Program-made: the position numbers and the translations under genes
Assembly (NCBI GenBank): GCA_040437565.1
Contig: JBDOQK010000099.1
Coordinates: 1 to 31,055 of the forward strand
From: Albugo candida
Lineage: Eukaryota; Oomycota; Peronosporomycetes; Albuginales
Direction: 5' to 3'
DNA length: 31,055 bases
Notes under the pieces: model-generated
Databases searched by the model: none
What the model was told of the DNA's origin: nothing
What the model saw: the letters and a program-made list of their open reading frames with translations, nothing else
Shown here: piece by piece, positions 9,121 to 21,362 of the stretch
How positions within the stretch are numbered: the first letter of the stretch is position 1
How the letters are laid out: every line of letters starts with the position of its first letter

Positions 9121-11230
9121 TCTCCACCAGCACACCAAACCACCAACACATTTGGAGAGCTCTATAAAGCTGTACAAGACTTTTCCTTCATTGAAGGCTA
9201 TGCGTTGGCTATAAAGAGCGCTACCAAAAATCTGTGATACTACATAGAGTGCGACTTATGAAATACATACTATACAAGGTAAGATTGGAGCACAAAATCT
9301 CAACTCTACTGATACAAACTGAGACAGGACAAAACTCAATCAGGATGATCGACAGCGCCAACCTGCCACCAAGTTAATTGACTGCCCGTTTTTTCTCTAC
9401 GCTACAATATTTAAACGTGATTCAGAATGAAAATTGCCTGTGAAAAATGGTCAACCTAACCATGAGAAGTCAAAGATATTGCTGACGATCCAATAGCATG
9501 AAGGCTTACTATTGAGGCGAAAACATCAATCCAGAGATGCCTTCAATCTGGAGCTAGACCTGGCGAAGAGAGAAAAGCTCTAAAACTGCAAGCTTCATTG
9601 AATAGAGCTAGCATGAGGGACATCTACAATAAAAAGGTCAAGTCATCAATTAGCCTCAGAATTCTGTGAGCTTAAAGATGTTCAAAGTTGATGTTATTCT
9701 AATTTTTTCACTTTCCAGGGTAAGATGCAAAATCAGTCCATCAATGGCAGAACACAAATCGCAGCACGACTTAAGGAACTCAAGGAAGACCCTTACATCT
9801 CTTTAACCCAATGCAGCAATGACAATAATCTGACGCACCATTTTTTTGCCAATTCAAAGTCCATCAAGTTGGTGCGACACTTTCCTTCTGTTTTGTTCTT
9901 GAAATGCACATGCAAGACAAACAAGTATAAAAGGCCCTTGCTCCATGCTGTTGGGTTTACTTGCCTAAATTCAACATTCTCATCATCCTTTACATTTCTT
10001 CCGTAGGGGCATCAGGAGGACTACATATGGGCACTAAACCACATCAAAAGTATCTATAATGGGGTATCATTTCCGAAGGTCATAATCACAGATCGCGAGC
10101 TTGCGCTAGTAAGTGCTGTTCAGGAAGTTTTTCCACTAAGCAAGCATCTCCTTTGTCGTTGGCATATTGAAAAAAATGTGCTGGCATGCGGTAAGGGCAA
10201 ATTCGGTACTTCATAGGAACTTGATGATTTTATGAGTGATTGGTCACGTAAGTAATGTTTCTCTTGAACAAACACAGATTTATTAGTATCTAATTACAAG
10301 AATCATTGTCAAAGTTGCAGAATAGCAGAAATTCTAAAATCTTACCAGCTCATGAGACAGATGAAAATAAAGTATGAATCAAAGCCAAATCTATTGTTGT
10401 ACTTGGAAGAGACATGGCTTGTGCACAAGGAGCGATTTTTAACAGCATGGCAAAGTTCTACCCTCACTTCGGTTAGATTAACACATCGCGAGTTGAAGAA
10501 GCAAATGCCACCATCAAAAGAAGGTAAAAGGTGCCAGCAATGGATATGCGAGATGTAAGAGCAAAGTTAACTAATTGTCTACAACAGCAAGAAAGGGATT
10601 TTCGAATAGCAGTTGCAGCAACAGAAACGCGAGTTTATCATGATCTGAATGACAGGATATATGATGGTGTAGTGCGTAAGGTGTCTCCCTTCGCTCTGAG
10701 AAAAATAAAAGATGAAATCAAGGAGGGCTTGGCGGGCAGCAGGGAAGGAGCTTGCACGCATGCTTTCGAAGCAATTTATGGTCTACCCTGCTGTCACTCA
10801 CTTTCCAAAAAAACTTTATAATGACCAAACCCCCTTACTATCCGTATTCTACCGACAATAGCACCTTTCTCCAAAAATCACATCAACAGTCTCAGAGTAT
10901 GCTGAAGAACATTCAGAGACTGGTATTGTTTAATTTCGAAAAATTATGCAGCAACCTGAGACAACTTTGCAAGGCTTGAACTCCACTGACAAAAAGAAAT
11001 GAAGGCTCAAGAACTCCAAATCCCCCTGTACTATAGTTAAGCAGCGAGGAAGACCAGCAGGATCAAAGCAGCATTTTTAGACTGAAGCTTCCATGAAACG
11101 AGATCTGTCAGCATTTGAGCATTAGACACAGGGTAAATGCAGGTGCAGCAATTGCTGGAAAAGCGGCCATACCAAGCGATCTTGCAGAATTCCGGTTACA
11201 AACTTACATTTTGGACAAGCTTTAGTAAAT
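9121..11230 (+). pseudogene. Degraded FAR1/MULE-type transposase
   Basis: A FAR1-like N-terminal DNA-binding region lies at about 9145-9660 (FSFIEGYALAIKSATKN, KLIDCPFFLYA). The MULE DDE core is at 9725-10530: KTNKYKRPLLHAVGFTC, ALNHIKSIYNGVSFPKV, then ITDRELALVSAVQEVFP with the second acid at 10091, and RVEEANATIKR with the likely Glu near 10495. A SWIM-like CTHAFEAIYGLPCCH lies at about 10753-10797. The C-terminus has an AT-hook-like RGRPAGSK (11045-11068) and a CX2CX4HX4C zinc knuckle (about 11137-11184). Two introns are plausible: 9637-9718 and 10248-10328 (GTAAGT donor), both with CTAAT branch-like sites and both keeping frame. The expected first catalytic Asp (in LLDCTYKTN) is Lys at 9902. 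Several stops and frame changes also occur, so it is inactive. Confidence 0.85.
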
Positions 11231-11520
11231 AATTAGATATTTTTCCTTTGCAGAATTTCTTCATCGTACATTTTATTTTTGGCCGTTAGTGTATAATAAC
11301 TTTTACATGTTAACGACGCATTATAGCTCAACAAACTGGCAATGAATCTTCTAATAATGGGGAGTGTTTGGCTCAATTGAAGGTATCTATATTACTAGAA
11401 TTAGCCTTAGACGTAAATTACTTCTATCAGCTAGAAATGTAAACTTATTTATTTTTCAGAGAAATTGGCGGAGTGATAATTTAAGGAGGCATGACGTAAT
11501 CTAAATTGAAATAAATGTAG

Positions 11521-12229
11521 GGTAATTGATATCCCGACAACTTTTTTTTTAATCACAGCATTCCTAGTTAAACTATTACTCTCACAACTTCTTATTTCTT
11601 GAAAACTACATACACAATTTTACATTGCTGACTATTTACATCCATACACACCCTAAATCGTTTGCTCCAATACTTCAGTCGAGATTTATTTGTGATTGGC
11701 CAATAGACTGATGTTCCGACTGTGGTTGGCTAGCGCATATGGCAATTTTCATTCGACATATTCTACTCTTACTTTTTATAGTAGCGAATGGAACAGGGAT
11801 AATACCTTTTCAAGTATGAAGTAATCATTGGCAAGCTGTTCAGAAGCAAAATCCCCTCAGGTAGATGCAAATTGGCAATACCGCGTCAACTGTGAGGAAC
11901 GCAACTTTCATAGCTCAGATCCATGACAAGCTCTAGTTGATGGAAAATTTTCCTAGTACATTTTATTTTCGGCGTTGGAACATATTAATTGTTGTCTTTA
12001 CGACGCATTATATCTAAACAAAAAAAACTGGCAATGAGTCCTCTATTAATCATGAGTGTTTAGCTCAGTTGAAGGTATCTATATTACTAGAATTACCCTT
12101 AGACGTAAATGACTTCTATTAGTTAGAAGTGTAAACTTATATGTAGGAGTAACAATTTAAGTAGCCATGACGTAATCTAAATTAAAAATGAATGTAATTT
12201 AAAAAAAAAGTTGTCGTATATCGAAATCA
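11521..12229. mobile_element. Non-autonomous MULE derivative (about 0.7 kb)
   Basis: Its left 250 nt (from GGTAATTGATATCCCG) repeat the left end at 8824, and its right 280 nt (about 11950-12229) repeat 11240-11514, including AAGGTATCTATATTACTAG and GGCATGACGTAATCTAAATT-like sequence. The transposase gene is replaced by about 170 nt of unrelated sequence (11776-11940). This is the classic form of an internal-deletion MULE. It begins exactly where the right terminus of the larger element would be expected, and that terminus lacks its last 30 or so bases. Insertion into, or recombination at, the end of the parent copy is therefore likely. Confidence 0.75.
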
Positions 12230-12247
12230 TATTCATTGTTACAAAAG

Positions 12248-12337
12248 GTTGTGGGAGTAATAATTCAAGTAGGCATGATGTAATTAAAATGAAAAATAAA
12301 AATGTAATTAAAAAACATTTCTCGGGATATCAATACC
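12248..12337 (-). repeat. Third MULE right-terminal fragment
   Basis: On the minus strand this reads GGTATTGATATCCCGAGAAA, then TTTTTTAATTACA, then a TTGAATTATTACTCCCACAA segment. It matches the subterminal sequence of both left ends and of the right end at about 12145-12229. It may be the original right TIR of the larger MULE, pushed outward by insertion of the 0.7 kb derivative, or a solo end of another copy. Confidence 0.7.
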
Positions 12338-15300
12338 CTTACTGTATTTCATTGGTTGCAAAAGTTAGAAAGGAGCTTTTAAGGCTACGTTATCCGCAAA
12401 TACGGAGTATACTGCAATGGACGAACGATTTTTATGACAAACGAGCCATAAAAGCGTCAGCAAAACTATATACAGAGTGATACATTCGTAAAGGGGCGAT
12501 ATCTGAAGTGCGTTTTTAGGGGTCGGTCTATATGAGACGATGACTCAGTGAATTGGTGATAAATCGATCTATTGACCGAAGTGAATGTAACTGACGTAGA
12601 CATAGTATAGTTTTTGCGTTGTATAGAGATCAATCACCTTCAGGCTTAGTTGTCTTATACTTGAAAGATAAGGGGAATGACCGTGGCGGAAAGAAGAACT
12701 TCGACCTTTATTTTTGTTACAAATCAATATTTTGTATTGGCCTCGATCTTCTCCATTCGTGGGTAAGATCGGTGCATATAAAAGAAAAATTAGCATGACG
12801 GACGACGATCAGATGCAATGAGTTGGAAGCATTACAAATATGACTTTCTCAGTATCGCTGAGCATAGACGCGCTTTATTACAAAATGTGTTGTCCAACAA
12901 AGGGTTTAATGGGCTATTTCTACTGATAGTGTACCGCTTCATGGCTTTTACAATGAAATTTCTCAAGTTATGAAACGTGAAGATCTCTTTTCTTTGCCAG
13001 CCTTCATCTCGAAATCCTCGGTTGATAAATTCTTCTCATTCTTCGCAGAATACAACTTTGCACTTGCAAGTTGCTGGAGAAAGACGAATAAGGTAGCATT
13101 TGCCGGTTTCATAGTCCTTCATATCTTGCATTTACTATTGAAATGCGTCGATGCAACAAGTCGACGACATGTATGCGCTATTCTAATATAAGCACACTTT
13201 TCTAGAATAGCGGTATGAGCAATTGGGTACTGAAAGTGAAAGATAAAAATAGTATTTGTCGGAAATTGGCAAAATGTGACGAAGGCGTCATGTCCATGAT
13301 TAACATTGACCATTTCAAGCTTCGACGAAGAGGTAAGAAAGGCTCAACTAAAGTTTGTTACTTTCACCAACCTCCAATCGTCACGTCACTAGTACTCGTG
13401 CGTCAGGTAAATATATTCCTATCAGCACACAGCACACGGCACGATGAAGTATTACACTCTAACCGAGCTACCAGAATAGTATTAGCTTTTACGACGCGTT
13501 TAACGCTTTGAACCCGGACAAGCGACAGAATGATTTTTGCACGGTCGAATGAAGTGAGTAGACGGAACATTACCACACCGATGCATTATTCTTGCAACGA
13601 TTTGAGAAGGCTACACGACTTCAAGACGAACAATTCTGAATCAGTAGCTATGATCATGACTCTTCAAACAATCGGTTATATCCGCCGTGTGATCATCATT
13701 TAAGATTGCTGTACGAGTTTTTTGCTTATAGATCTCTATGACTCGAGCCATTGAAAGGCTCCACTAAGATCTGCAGCATATTCATCTCACGATACTTAAT
13801 TACAGTTTGAAGGGGCTAGCCACTGACCCTCCAAGTGCCTTCACTAAATCCTCCAGCGGAATACCGCACCTTTAAATGCGATGTGAGCTTCAACTTACCG
13901 ATCGCTGACCTTGACCGAGACTTTTTAATGTTTGTTTTACCATTTGAAAAAGAATTCTAAATAATGAAGGCGACCCTTGCTCAGCAGTTTTAGTCCAGTT
14001 TTTTCTCATGCGCACGGTATGCAGATGGACAATTGCATTGAACATTGAATTCGCAGAGAACCCTGTTGGAATAATGAAATATCATGGGCGTGAGAACGAG
14101 CCACTATGCAGCAATTTACTCTTCAAAAATAAGGGCTGACCTTCCCTAACAAACGTGCTTTGCTGCAGCTGACCGACAAATTGAGCATATAAGTGCAATG
14201 CGATTGCAGCGCAAATCAAGGCAAACATCAGCTATAAATGCTTGTGACAACGCGATGCGGACATTGGGCGAGTTTACTAGAAATCGTAGACATACGTTCG
14301 AAGGCACTGAGTTCGTTGATTTGTCTCATTGAGAAATTGCTGAGAGGATACAGAAATGGACCTTGAGCACATTTCTTTTCTTTATAGTATTCAAATTTCC
14401 ATATCAAATATATGTAGGGACCAATGCGTAAAGTACTCTCCCAAGTTGGGATAGCTGGGGCGAACATCGTGGAACAAGCTCACTAGATATATACGCAGAG
14501 TGATATGACCACGTTGCAGTCTGATAGAAATTGAGCTTCAGTGATTTTCTGCATGTGTGATCACCACTCATATGCAAACGTGTAGCTCATTTTGACTTCA
14601 CACAGCGAGCTCAGAATTACGAAAAAAACTCACTCACAGCTAAATAAAGTGTTGACTCATGAGGCGTTTAACACGGCAACACTGGCTAGAAAACTCTGTC
14701 ACAGCACTTTGGCAATGCCATTCGCATAAAATAGCCATTGGTTTACACTGCCAAAGTGATACCAGATATAATTCGAATGTGTTACCTCCGTAAATATATT
14801 GGCACATCTTTGAAAAAGCACAGAGCAACAAATCGTTGCATATTGAAGCATCCCAATGTGCTATCGAAACTTCATTACAGCAATATGCAACCACAGGAGT
14901 TCACGCAACCCAGTGTCGTAGTCTATACTCTAATTCTATCGATTTAAAATTGTAGACCAGTTCAAAATTGTCAAGAAATTCAGCCCGCTTCAAGTTGATG
15001 TGCAAAGAAAGAATGCGCGTTACTCCCATCTATCCGTTCGGAAGCTTCCTTCATTATGTACGGCTACATACATATCTCTTCACAGTTTGAATACTGTATT
15101 TTCTCAAAAAATGTTTAACTTCGAGGATGTGACGGGCGGTATTTATTTTGTAACTTCTTTTCTCACTTCGATTTTGGTCCAAAAAGCCCGCTAACATGCA
15201 AATTCATTCATGTAAACCACTTTTATTCGATAATATATCCTATTAGCTAATGCACATGCGGGTATCGCCAATTTTTGAGTCCTGATTATAATTAATTCGT

Positions 15301-17460
15301 TTTTCAATCACACTGAATTTGTGGTATTCAAAACATATCACTCAGCTGTGATATAGAAGCCACATTCGAATTCTTCTAGACTTTAATAGATCATCAGACA
15401 CTTATCGGCTCCAGTACATCCCAAAAGCCAAGTAAGCGACGCGGATACTATAAAAAGATATGATCCGACCCTGCGCTATATTCAACTAACCACAAAAGCT
15501 AAATGCAAGCTGACCTCGGTTCGTTATGAAAGAAGTCATGTAATTACCTCGGATAAATGTCGTATACAGATGAGACAATTATATCCCTTGAAGTCGTAAG
15601 TCCCGACGAAGGTAAGGGTATCATTGATGCTTGACCAATTTATTTGGCCATTTTGGTTATCCTTTCCACTTATAGTTCTCTTAGTGTCCGACAATACGGC
15701 ACCAGAGCCCTGTACAACATCGAACCGCCATTCGGCAAAATCTGCGCGTTTGTTGCAGTCAACTGGATAACATAATTTTTTTTGCGAGCGAGCGGGAAGA
15801 AAACTCTCGGGTTCAATTTTCGAAGACTTCTATTCGCTGTTGCAGAAGTACGTTGCTCTTGCGTTTTTACCATAAAACCATCATAAATAATAAGCGACCG
15901 GTTCCCAGATTCACAACCTATACAGACCCATGCAAAAAAAAATGGATTTCTAGTCCTAGATTTCACCGTACAGTCAACGATCGCTCGATCCGCTAAATCC
16001 AGAACGTGAAATTTTATCGATACGTACGTCATCATAAATGTTATGAAACCTTCTAAGAGTATCGCCTGGTTGGGACCTTCTAGTCGTCAATATTCACCAA
16101 CGATGTGGAAATGACACATTTCAGCTCTTATTCATGTGCAAATATAGTAAATGCTGTGACCAATTATATCCTCAAAATTGGTGCACAAACTCATATATAT
16201 ATATATCCTGAATAGGGCAAGTTGTGAAGAATCTATTGCCAATTCAACACGAATAACATAATAAGAAGAAGTGTCATAACAACATGTCAATGAGAGTCTT
16301 CGAATGGCTTTATACCATGTAAACCGGTGTAAATGTCACAAGAAGGAGCACATCTTAAATCACCTTCAAAAGCGAACGCCGCGCTTCTCTGAGGTTTCCT
16401 TGAGCCGAACCCGTTAGACTATAGAGAAAATTCGCACTCATATCAGGTAATGGAGTGTGATGCTTTTCATTTTTTTTATCCGTATGCGCAAAACCATGAC
16501 AATGAAGCGTAGGATCATATGTCACATCAACTTCTCTCTCCAGAACGAGATGCTTAAAGACATCTCTCCTGAGAGAAAGTCATATTCTCCTACAACACAC
16601 GGCTCATTGGAGCATAAATGCTCGTTTTACCTCGCGCAGTCAGGTCGAATTGATGAAAATATTTTGTTTTGATGTATCCTCAAATGCGAAAAACCAAAAC
16701 TAACAATAAAGTGGGGCCGAAATTTCAATTGAAATTTATGGAAATGCTTTACAAAAGACATCAGACGTACATTTGACGCGAGATACTTACAGATCTTGAA
16801 GAATCATCTAGTATGTAATGCAACTCGTGGAGTTTCGCGGTTCAATTAATTTACCGAGAAACTCCGATGGAAGCCTTGACAAAGTGTCGCGTTCGTCCTC
16901 TCACATAAACGCATGTACTCTATTGCTTGTTGAACATAGGGAGGCGTTAAACCAAAATTTAGCTTGTAGTAGCTGCTTCACGAAACGCAAGGTAGATCGT
17001 TCAGTTGGTGAAATTGCGCTAAACAAACAAATTCATTCAAATTTTTCAATTTTTGTGCACATCATCGCTTGGCATCCAAATACTGAAAGGATCCCTTCGT
17101 GAGATAAGATGCGATCGTGTGGAGTAAGAAAGATCTCTGCATATACGTAAAGGCGATATATTGAAACTTTTTAGGATGGTGCATTCGAAATGTAGATGCT
17201 TACGCAAGATTGGAAGAGTATAATCGTACATTTCATCATGTATGCAAATAGATATGTAAAATGTAGCTTGGATAGATGATATATGTCAGTGTGTAGCGTA
17301 TAAAACTGAGCGAGTCCGTGTATCTGCTGTTTCATCACTGGTCTTCCATCGCTTGTATATTTGATTTTTCATCAAATAAAACAAGCTGATAACGGTATCA
17401 ATCATTTCAGAGATACGAGCTTGTTCAATGAGTATTGTGTTGATACAGCTTTGGCTTTTA
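12338..17460. other. 5.1 kb gene desert with short unrecognised open frames
   Basis: No known gene or transposon is recognised. ATG-started frames include 13215-13511 (+, 98 codons) and 15670-16035 (-, 121 codons). Around 13500-14290 on the plus strand, several short pieces in different frames look protein-like (for example FYDAFNALNPDKRQNDF and FKCDVSFNLPIADLDRDF). This suggests an old coding unit now beyond recognition. A short AT microsatellite lies at 16193-16206. The rest shows nothing. Confidence 0.5.
15670..16035 (-). CDS. 121-codon open frame, hypothetical, unrecognised
   Basis: This ATG-started frame encodes a basic protein of 121 residues with several cysteines (WVCIGCESGNRSL) and no signal peptide or membrane helix. 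It is somewhat longer than expected by chance in this AT-rich DNA, but no family is recognised. No promoter, intron or neighbour supports it. It is as likely a relic or chance frame as a gene. Confidence 0.2.
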   Translation of the reverse strand: MMTYVSIKFHVLDLADRAIVDCTVKSRTRNPFFFAWVCIGCESGNRSLIIYDGFMVKTQEQRTSATANRSLRKLNPRVFFPLARKKNYVIQLTATNAQILPNGGSMLYRALVPYCRTLREL

Positions 17461-17810
17461 TGGTCCCTTACCCATTAGCACCCGACTGATTGCTAGGCAA
17501 ACTGATCAAATCCCAAAGTATGTTCGAAAATGCTAGGTACACTTGCATTGCTTCTTATGACATGCTCGGTACGGCCTAAATACGTTTTCCAGCAGGTCGT
17601 TCTTTGACGGTAATGCTTTATAATTTGCAAGCTAGTCTGTTGGACTCTAAGAACCCGATGATGACGCATGATGATGTTGAAAACACTCACTTACTCGTTG
17701 ATACACCTGGTCATGTAGATTACACATCAATGAAGAGAGAAGAACGATCGAGATCTGATTGCACTATTAAATGTAGGCGTGCAGTGTATAAGTTGTGTCC
17801 GGATATATAA
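17461..17810 (+). pseudogene. Relic of a translational GTPase gene, LepA/GUF1-like
   Basis: The frame at 17604-17810 contains LLVDTPGHVDYTS (17691-17729). This is the G3 (DxPGH) switch of translational GTPases in the form typical of LepA/EF4 and its mitochondrial counterpart GUF1 (LIDTPGHVDFSYEV). Upstream, TVMLYNLQASLLDSKNP resembles the GITVKLQAxSLLY segment that precedes G3 in that family. Further upstream, RLIARQTDQIP (about 17485-17517) resembles the segment after the P-loop. The P-loop and G4 regions are not recognisable and the frame is broken, so this is a fragment of a dead copy. GUF1 is a ribosome-binding GTPase of mitochondria, normally about 600-670 residues. EF-G/EF2-type GTPases are the alternative source, but they have SPGH or TPGHVDF in a different context. 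Confidence 0.6.
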
Positions 17811-20790
17811 TAACGGAGTATATAACGCATTCAATTTCGAACAAGGTGGTACCGCTGTATGGATAATAGGAAAAATTCCCAGTGAACAAAGAACTCGCAT
17901 TTTCTGGCTCAAGTCGTATCCCTTCAACACATACAAAATTTCCTTACGAGGCCGCTTGAGTTGCAAAGCGCGCTAAGAATAGTCTGTCTAACAGCGCATC
18001 GCTGACCATCCACTATCGCATCAAGGATTCTGAAAAGTGTTAGTCAGGACAGCATACGCTTAATGCAATAGGCTTACAACGGCTTAAGTACAAGCACATG
18101 TTACACGGATAAGATTATGTAATGACGCTTCGATCAAAATGCATATTAATTCTCTGCAAAAAAATCGAATACAGCCTTACTACTGTATTATATCGATATA
18201 TCTTTCTCCCCTATAACCACGCAAAGGACGCATCAGATTTATACAGGGTGCGAATGCAGCGACTTAAAATCAGTGGATTGTTATCAGAGAGTAATAGTCG
18301 TGATGCTACCTTTCTAACGCTCCTGCTCCATGAATTGAACTAGGGTCAGCGAGTTGAACCTCTCAGCAGGTTAGTATTTACAGAATCTCCGTTCGAGTAT
18401 TTCACAAAATCATCGAACATTCTCGTAGTAACATACTGTATTCACACCCATGCTAACACGATAACTCGAATCCTGCGTGCTTCTGGATTTTTTGTATTCG
18501 AACTGAATCTTCCTATATGACTTGCTTTGACGTATAGCTTCAGGTTGGCTGCATCGATATTGTGGAGATCCAAGTGAGTTGGATGAATAAATAACCAGCG
18601 TTTCACCACAGGACCATGCGAAGCATAACTATTTGATTACTAGACAACCCGCATGTACACGGGAACCGACATTTTCTTGAAGTCTGTCATTTATTTACTC
18701 CTGCAATCTAGAATCTTCGTAAACGATGTGGCTCTGATGCATATGTTAATATAGGAGCCGACAAGAAGGCGGAAGTATCCTATGTGCCGCTATGTCTTAT
18801 AAGCATACTCACCTGAACATTATGCTATTGAGAAAAGCGAGCTTATTCGTCTCTCAAGGATCAAGTTTTGTATGCCAAATAAGCGAGCAGAAGCATGAAA
18901 GCGACAACTTTGCAATAAGAGCCAGCGTTATCTTTTTGCAAGATCCAAATGAAATCGTCTGTTTTGCTCGAGGAGACGGAGGTTAATTTTCTCTCAGTTA
19001 TTTATGAATTACTATACTATTCTAGAGAAACGTTTCGCGAGTTATTGTAGAGCACCATTGCTTGTGCGAAAAAGTGTCATTTTATGAGAAAATAAAATTA
19101 TGTTTTTGAAATGTTGACTTTCATGTCGTGTCCGTGAAATGTTTCGACGCATTATATCCACGGAAGATCGTCCAGTTGGTTATATCGCCATTAAATTGTT
19201 CCGATGAAGTCTCGTGTATAATCAAAATATAACCTCAGATAACAGGCCTTTGACAAGACTGACCGAGCGATACGTGTGATGTCTCGAAATTTCGCGGAAC
19301 GAACGGTCATATAATTGTTACTTGAAACACGAATAGTAATGGCACGTTTCTTGCTAGAACCAATTACATCATTTGTTTGTAGAAAGAAGAATCAAGATGA
19401 ATTCCTCTAGCATCAATAAATCGTTGTTGACTGTTTAATCGAAAGATCAGACGACGACCATTCCACGTAGCCCTTGTATCTCAGTATGTGATGTCGTGCA
19501 AACTAATTTCGATATAACATCTATTCACATTGTAAAATCATACAGTGTTAGACATGTCCTCTCCCTACATTGACTATATGCTGCATTTTTTTATAATCCA
19601 TCGCTCGCGGTTATTAAACGTATAGTCGTACAATTCGGCAAAAATTTCCATATAAGTTCAAAAATCCCCGAGTTGTTTGTAAACATGTTTACCGAACATC
19701 TAGCTGTGCAAATTCGCAGAATTGACTTTATAAGCGTATACTAGTAAATGCGTCTCTTTGATCGTGTAATGTTTTGTTTGACAGAAAATCAATGCAGATG
19801 CAATTAAAGGAATAATAGAAAAGCTTCCTTTTTCAAAAAATACATGTGTTCTGGGTCTTCCGCATATTTCATTTGAAAGTGTTTGTTATAGTATGATACC
19901 AATATTGTTGACTTCGTTGGCCTCTACGCTATCTCCAGCAATAATTAATGTGGGTGATCTCTCTATCCCTTGATGGGTGGAAAATAGCATCCTGGTTTAG
20001 CATATAAAATCCATGAATCAAATAATCTAAATTGGAAATTGCAATAAAATAATGTTTAATGCAGAGATCTTTCTACGGATTCTATGCATGAGATATAAAG
20101 CAAGAAAAAATCCAACAAAACAATTCTGTCGGAAAATTCATCCATATTCGAAATACATCACGCCTGAGAGGTTCTTACGAAAGAAGCAGGTAGTTGAAAC
20201 CGAACAGGAGAAAGATGTACTAGGGAAATCAAACTAAGTCATCATTTCAGAGTAGGTCAAGTGTAAAAACAGTAACCAAAAATCTTCTTTTACCAATGTT
20301 CGCATCGTCCCTAACAATTTATGAACGAGAACATGCGAACTTTGCAACGCGGTCCTCAAGCGTTCTCGTTATCTTGTATGAAGTTTTTTCTGAGATGCTG
20401 TCAGTTAATTCACTCCTGACCAAGTCCCCTCTATCAATATTGTGTCAGGCAATAATAGATTGCAGCACCTAGGGTCACGAGGCAATATGCATGGTCAACG
20501 ACTGAGCACTGTGTAGCACTGTCAGAAAAATCTAATATAAGCGAACGAACTACTCATTTCGTGCATCAAGGTGTGATAATAGTTCTAATCTAGAATTCAA
20601 GTATAAAAGCCTGAGATCAGTAAATGTTGGTAAAGTAGTAGGAAGTTTTGCGAGATATACCCACCAGCTTTCTTTAGATACTTGTAAATTTCTATTATAG
20701 AAAAAACAGAATCTACAATACGCGTAAGTAGCTGCGCTAGAAAGTATTGCAAAGTTAAACACCTGTTGAGGCTCTTTTGCGAGAGCTGCT

Positions 20791-20811
20791 AATATATATA
20801 TATATATATAG
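20791..20811. repeat. AT dinucleotide microsatellite
   Basis: About ten uninterrupted TA/AT units between GCTA and GAATTG. A shorter AT run lies at 16193-16206. No functional meaning is evident. Confidence 0.9.
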
Positions 20812-21068
20812 AATTGGATAAGGGGAGCTATCGAATGATTTTTTATTACATTGATTTAATGCAAATGTATAGTCTATTCAACCCCTTCATCAGCGACCGC
20901 TTGATATAAAAATTGAATGCACTTGTGAGCAAACAAATATGAGTCTGGGTACAAGAAGTGCAAATGATACATTGCACATTACATAATCTATCTGCATTTC
21001 AGTGTATGCTTGCATGTACAATAGTCCCTTGCCTACACATAATGCGTATTGCGAAAGCAACATAGCAA

Positions 21069-21362
21069 TTACAGCAACCGGCTAACCTTATATTCGTCTG
21101 GCTTGAGACCAGTTAACTTTTTTAAAATGCCCATCAAGATGAAGTCATGCACCTGATTTACCTCAATTGTTTTCCGAGAGAAGGTAGTGATCTGTCTACC
21201 TAGCCAGACAAAATCTGTCTTGTCCTGCAGACCATCCGCCACATTAGCTTGAACAATGTTGCGACACAACGAGGTTCCATACCATTGATGGGGTAATATG
21301 ACCAGCATTCGAATCGACAAGCTGAACGTATTGAAATTAGCAATGGCTTCGCAATATAACAT
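21069..21362 (-). CDS. 97-codon open frame, hypothetical, unrecognised
   Basis: Starts at a true ATG (21362) and ends at 21069. The product has a hydrophobic N-terminal third and a polar helical C-terminal part (QVHDFILMGILKKLTGLK). It matches no family I know. No introns or neighbouring exons could be attached to it. It may be a terminal exon of a lost gene, a relic or chance. Confidence 0.2.
   Translation of the reverse strand: MLYCEAIANFNTFSLSIRMLVILPHQWYGTSLCRNIVQANVADGLQDKTDFVWLGRQITTFSRKTIEVNQVHDFILMGILKKLTGLKPDEYKVSRLL

Larger units (their letters stand above)
8824..12337 (+). mobile_element. Compound Mutator-like (MULE) transposon locus
   Basis: One outward-facing terminus begins at 8824 (GGTTATTGATAT) and an inverted counterpart ends at 12337 (ATATCAATACC). 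Inside lie a degraded MULE transposase gene (about 9121-11230), its right subterminal region (about 11230-11520), a second left terminus starting at 11521, a second right terminus near 12229, and a third right-end fragment (about 12248-12337). Two left ends and three right ends in 3.5 kb show that at least two, probably three, related elements are abutted or nested. Target-site duplications of 9 bp, usual for Mutator, are not evident beside 8824 and 12337. This suggests the outermost ends do not come from one insertion, or that they have mutated. Confidence 0.8.

Noticed and set aside
13176-13212. 10-bp perfect inverted repeat with 17-nt loop (CGCTATTCTA / TAGAATAGCG)
   Set aside because: One such hairpin is expected by chance in a window of this length; no gene end, poly-U tract or repeat copy supports a function.
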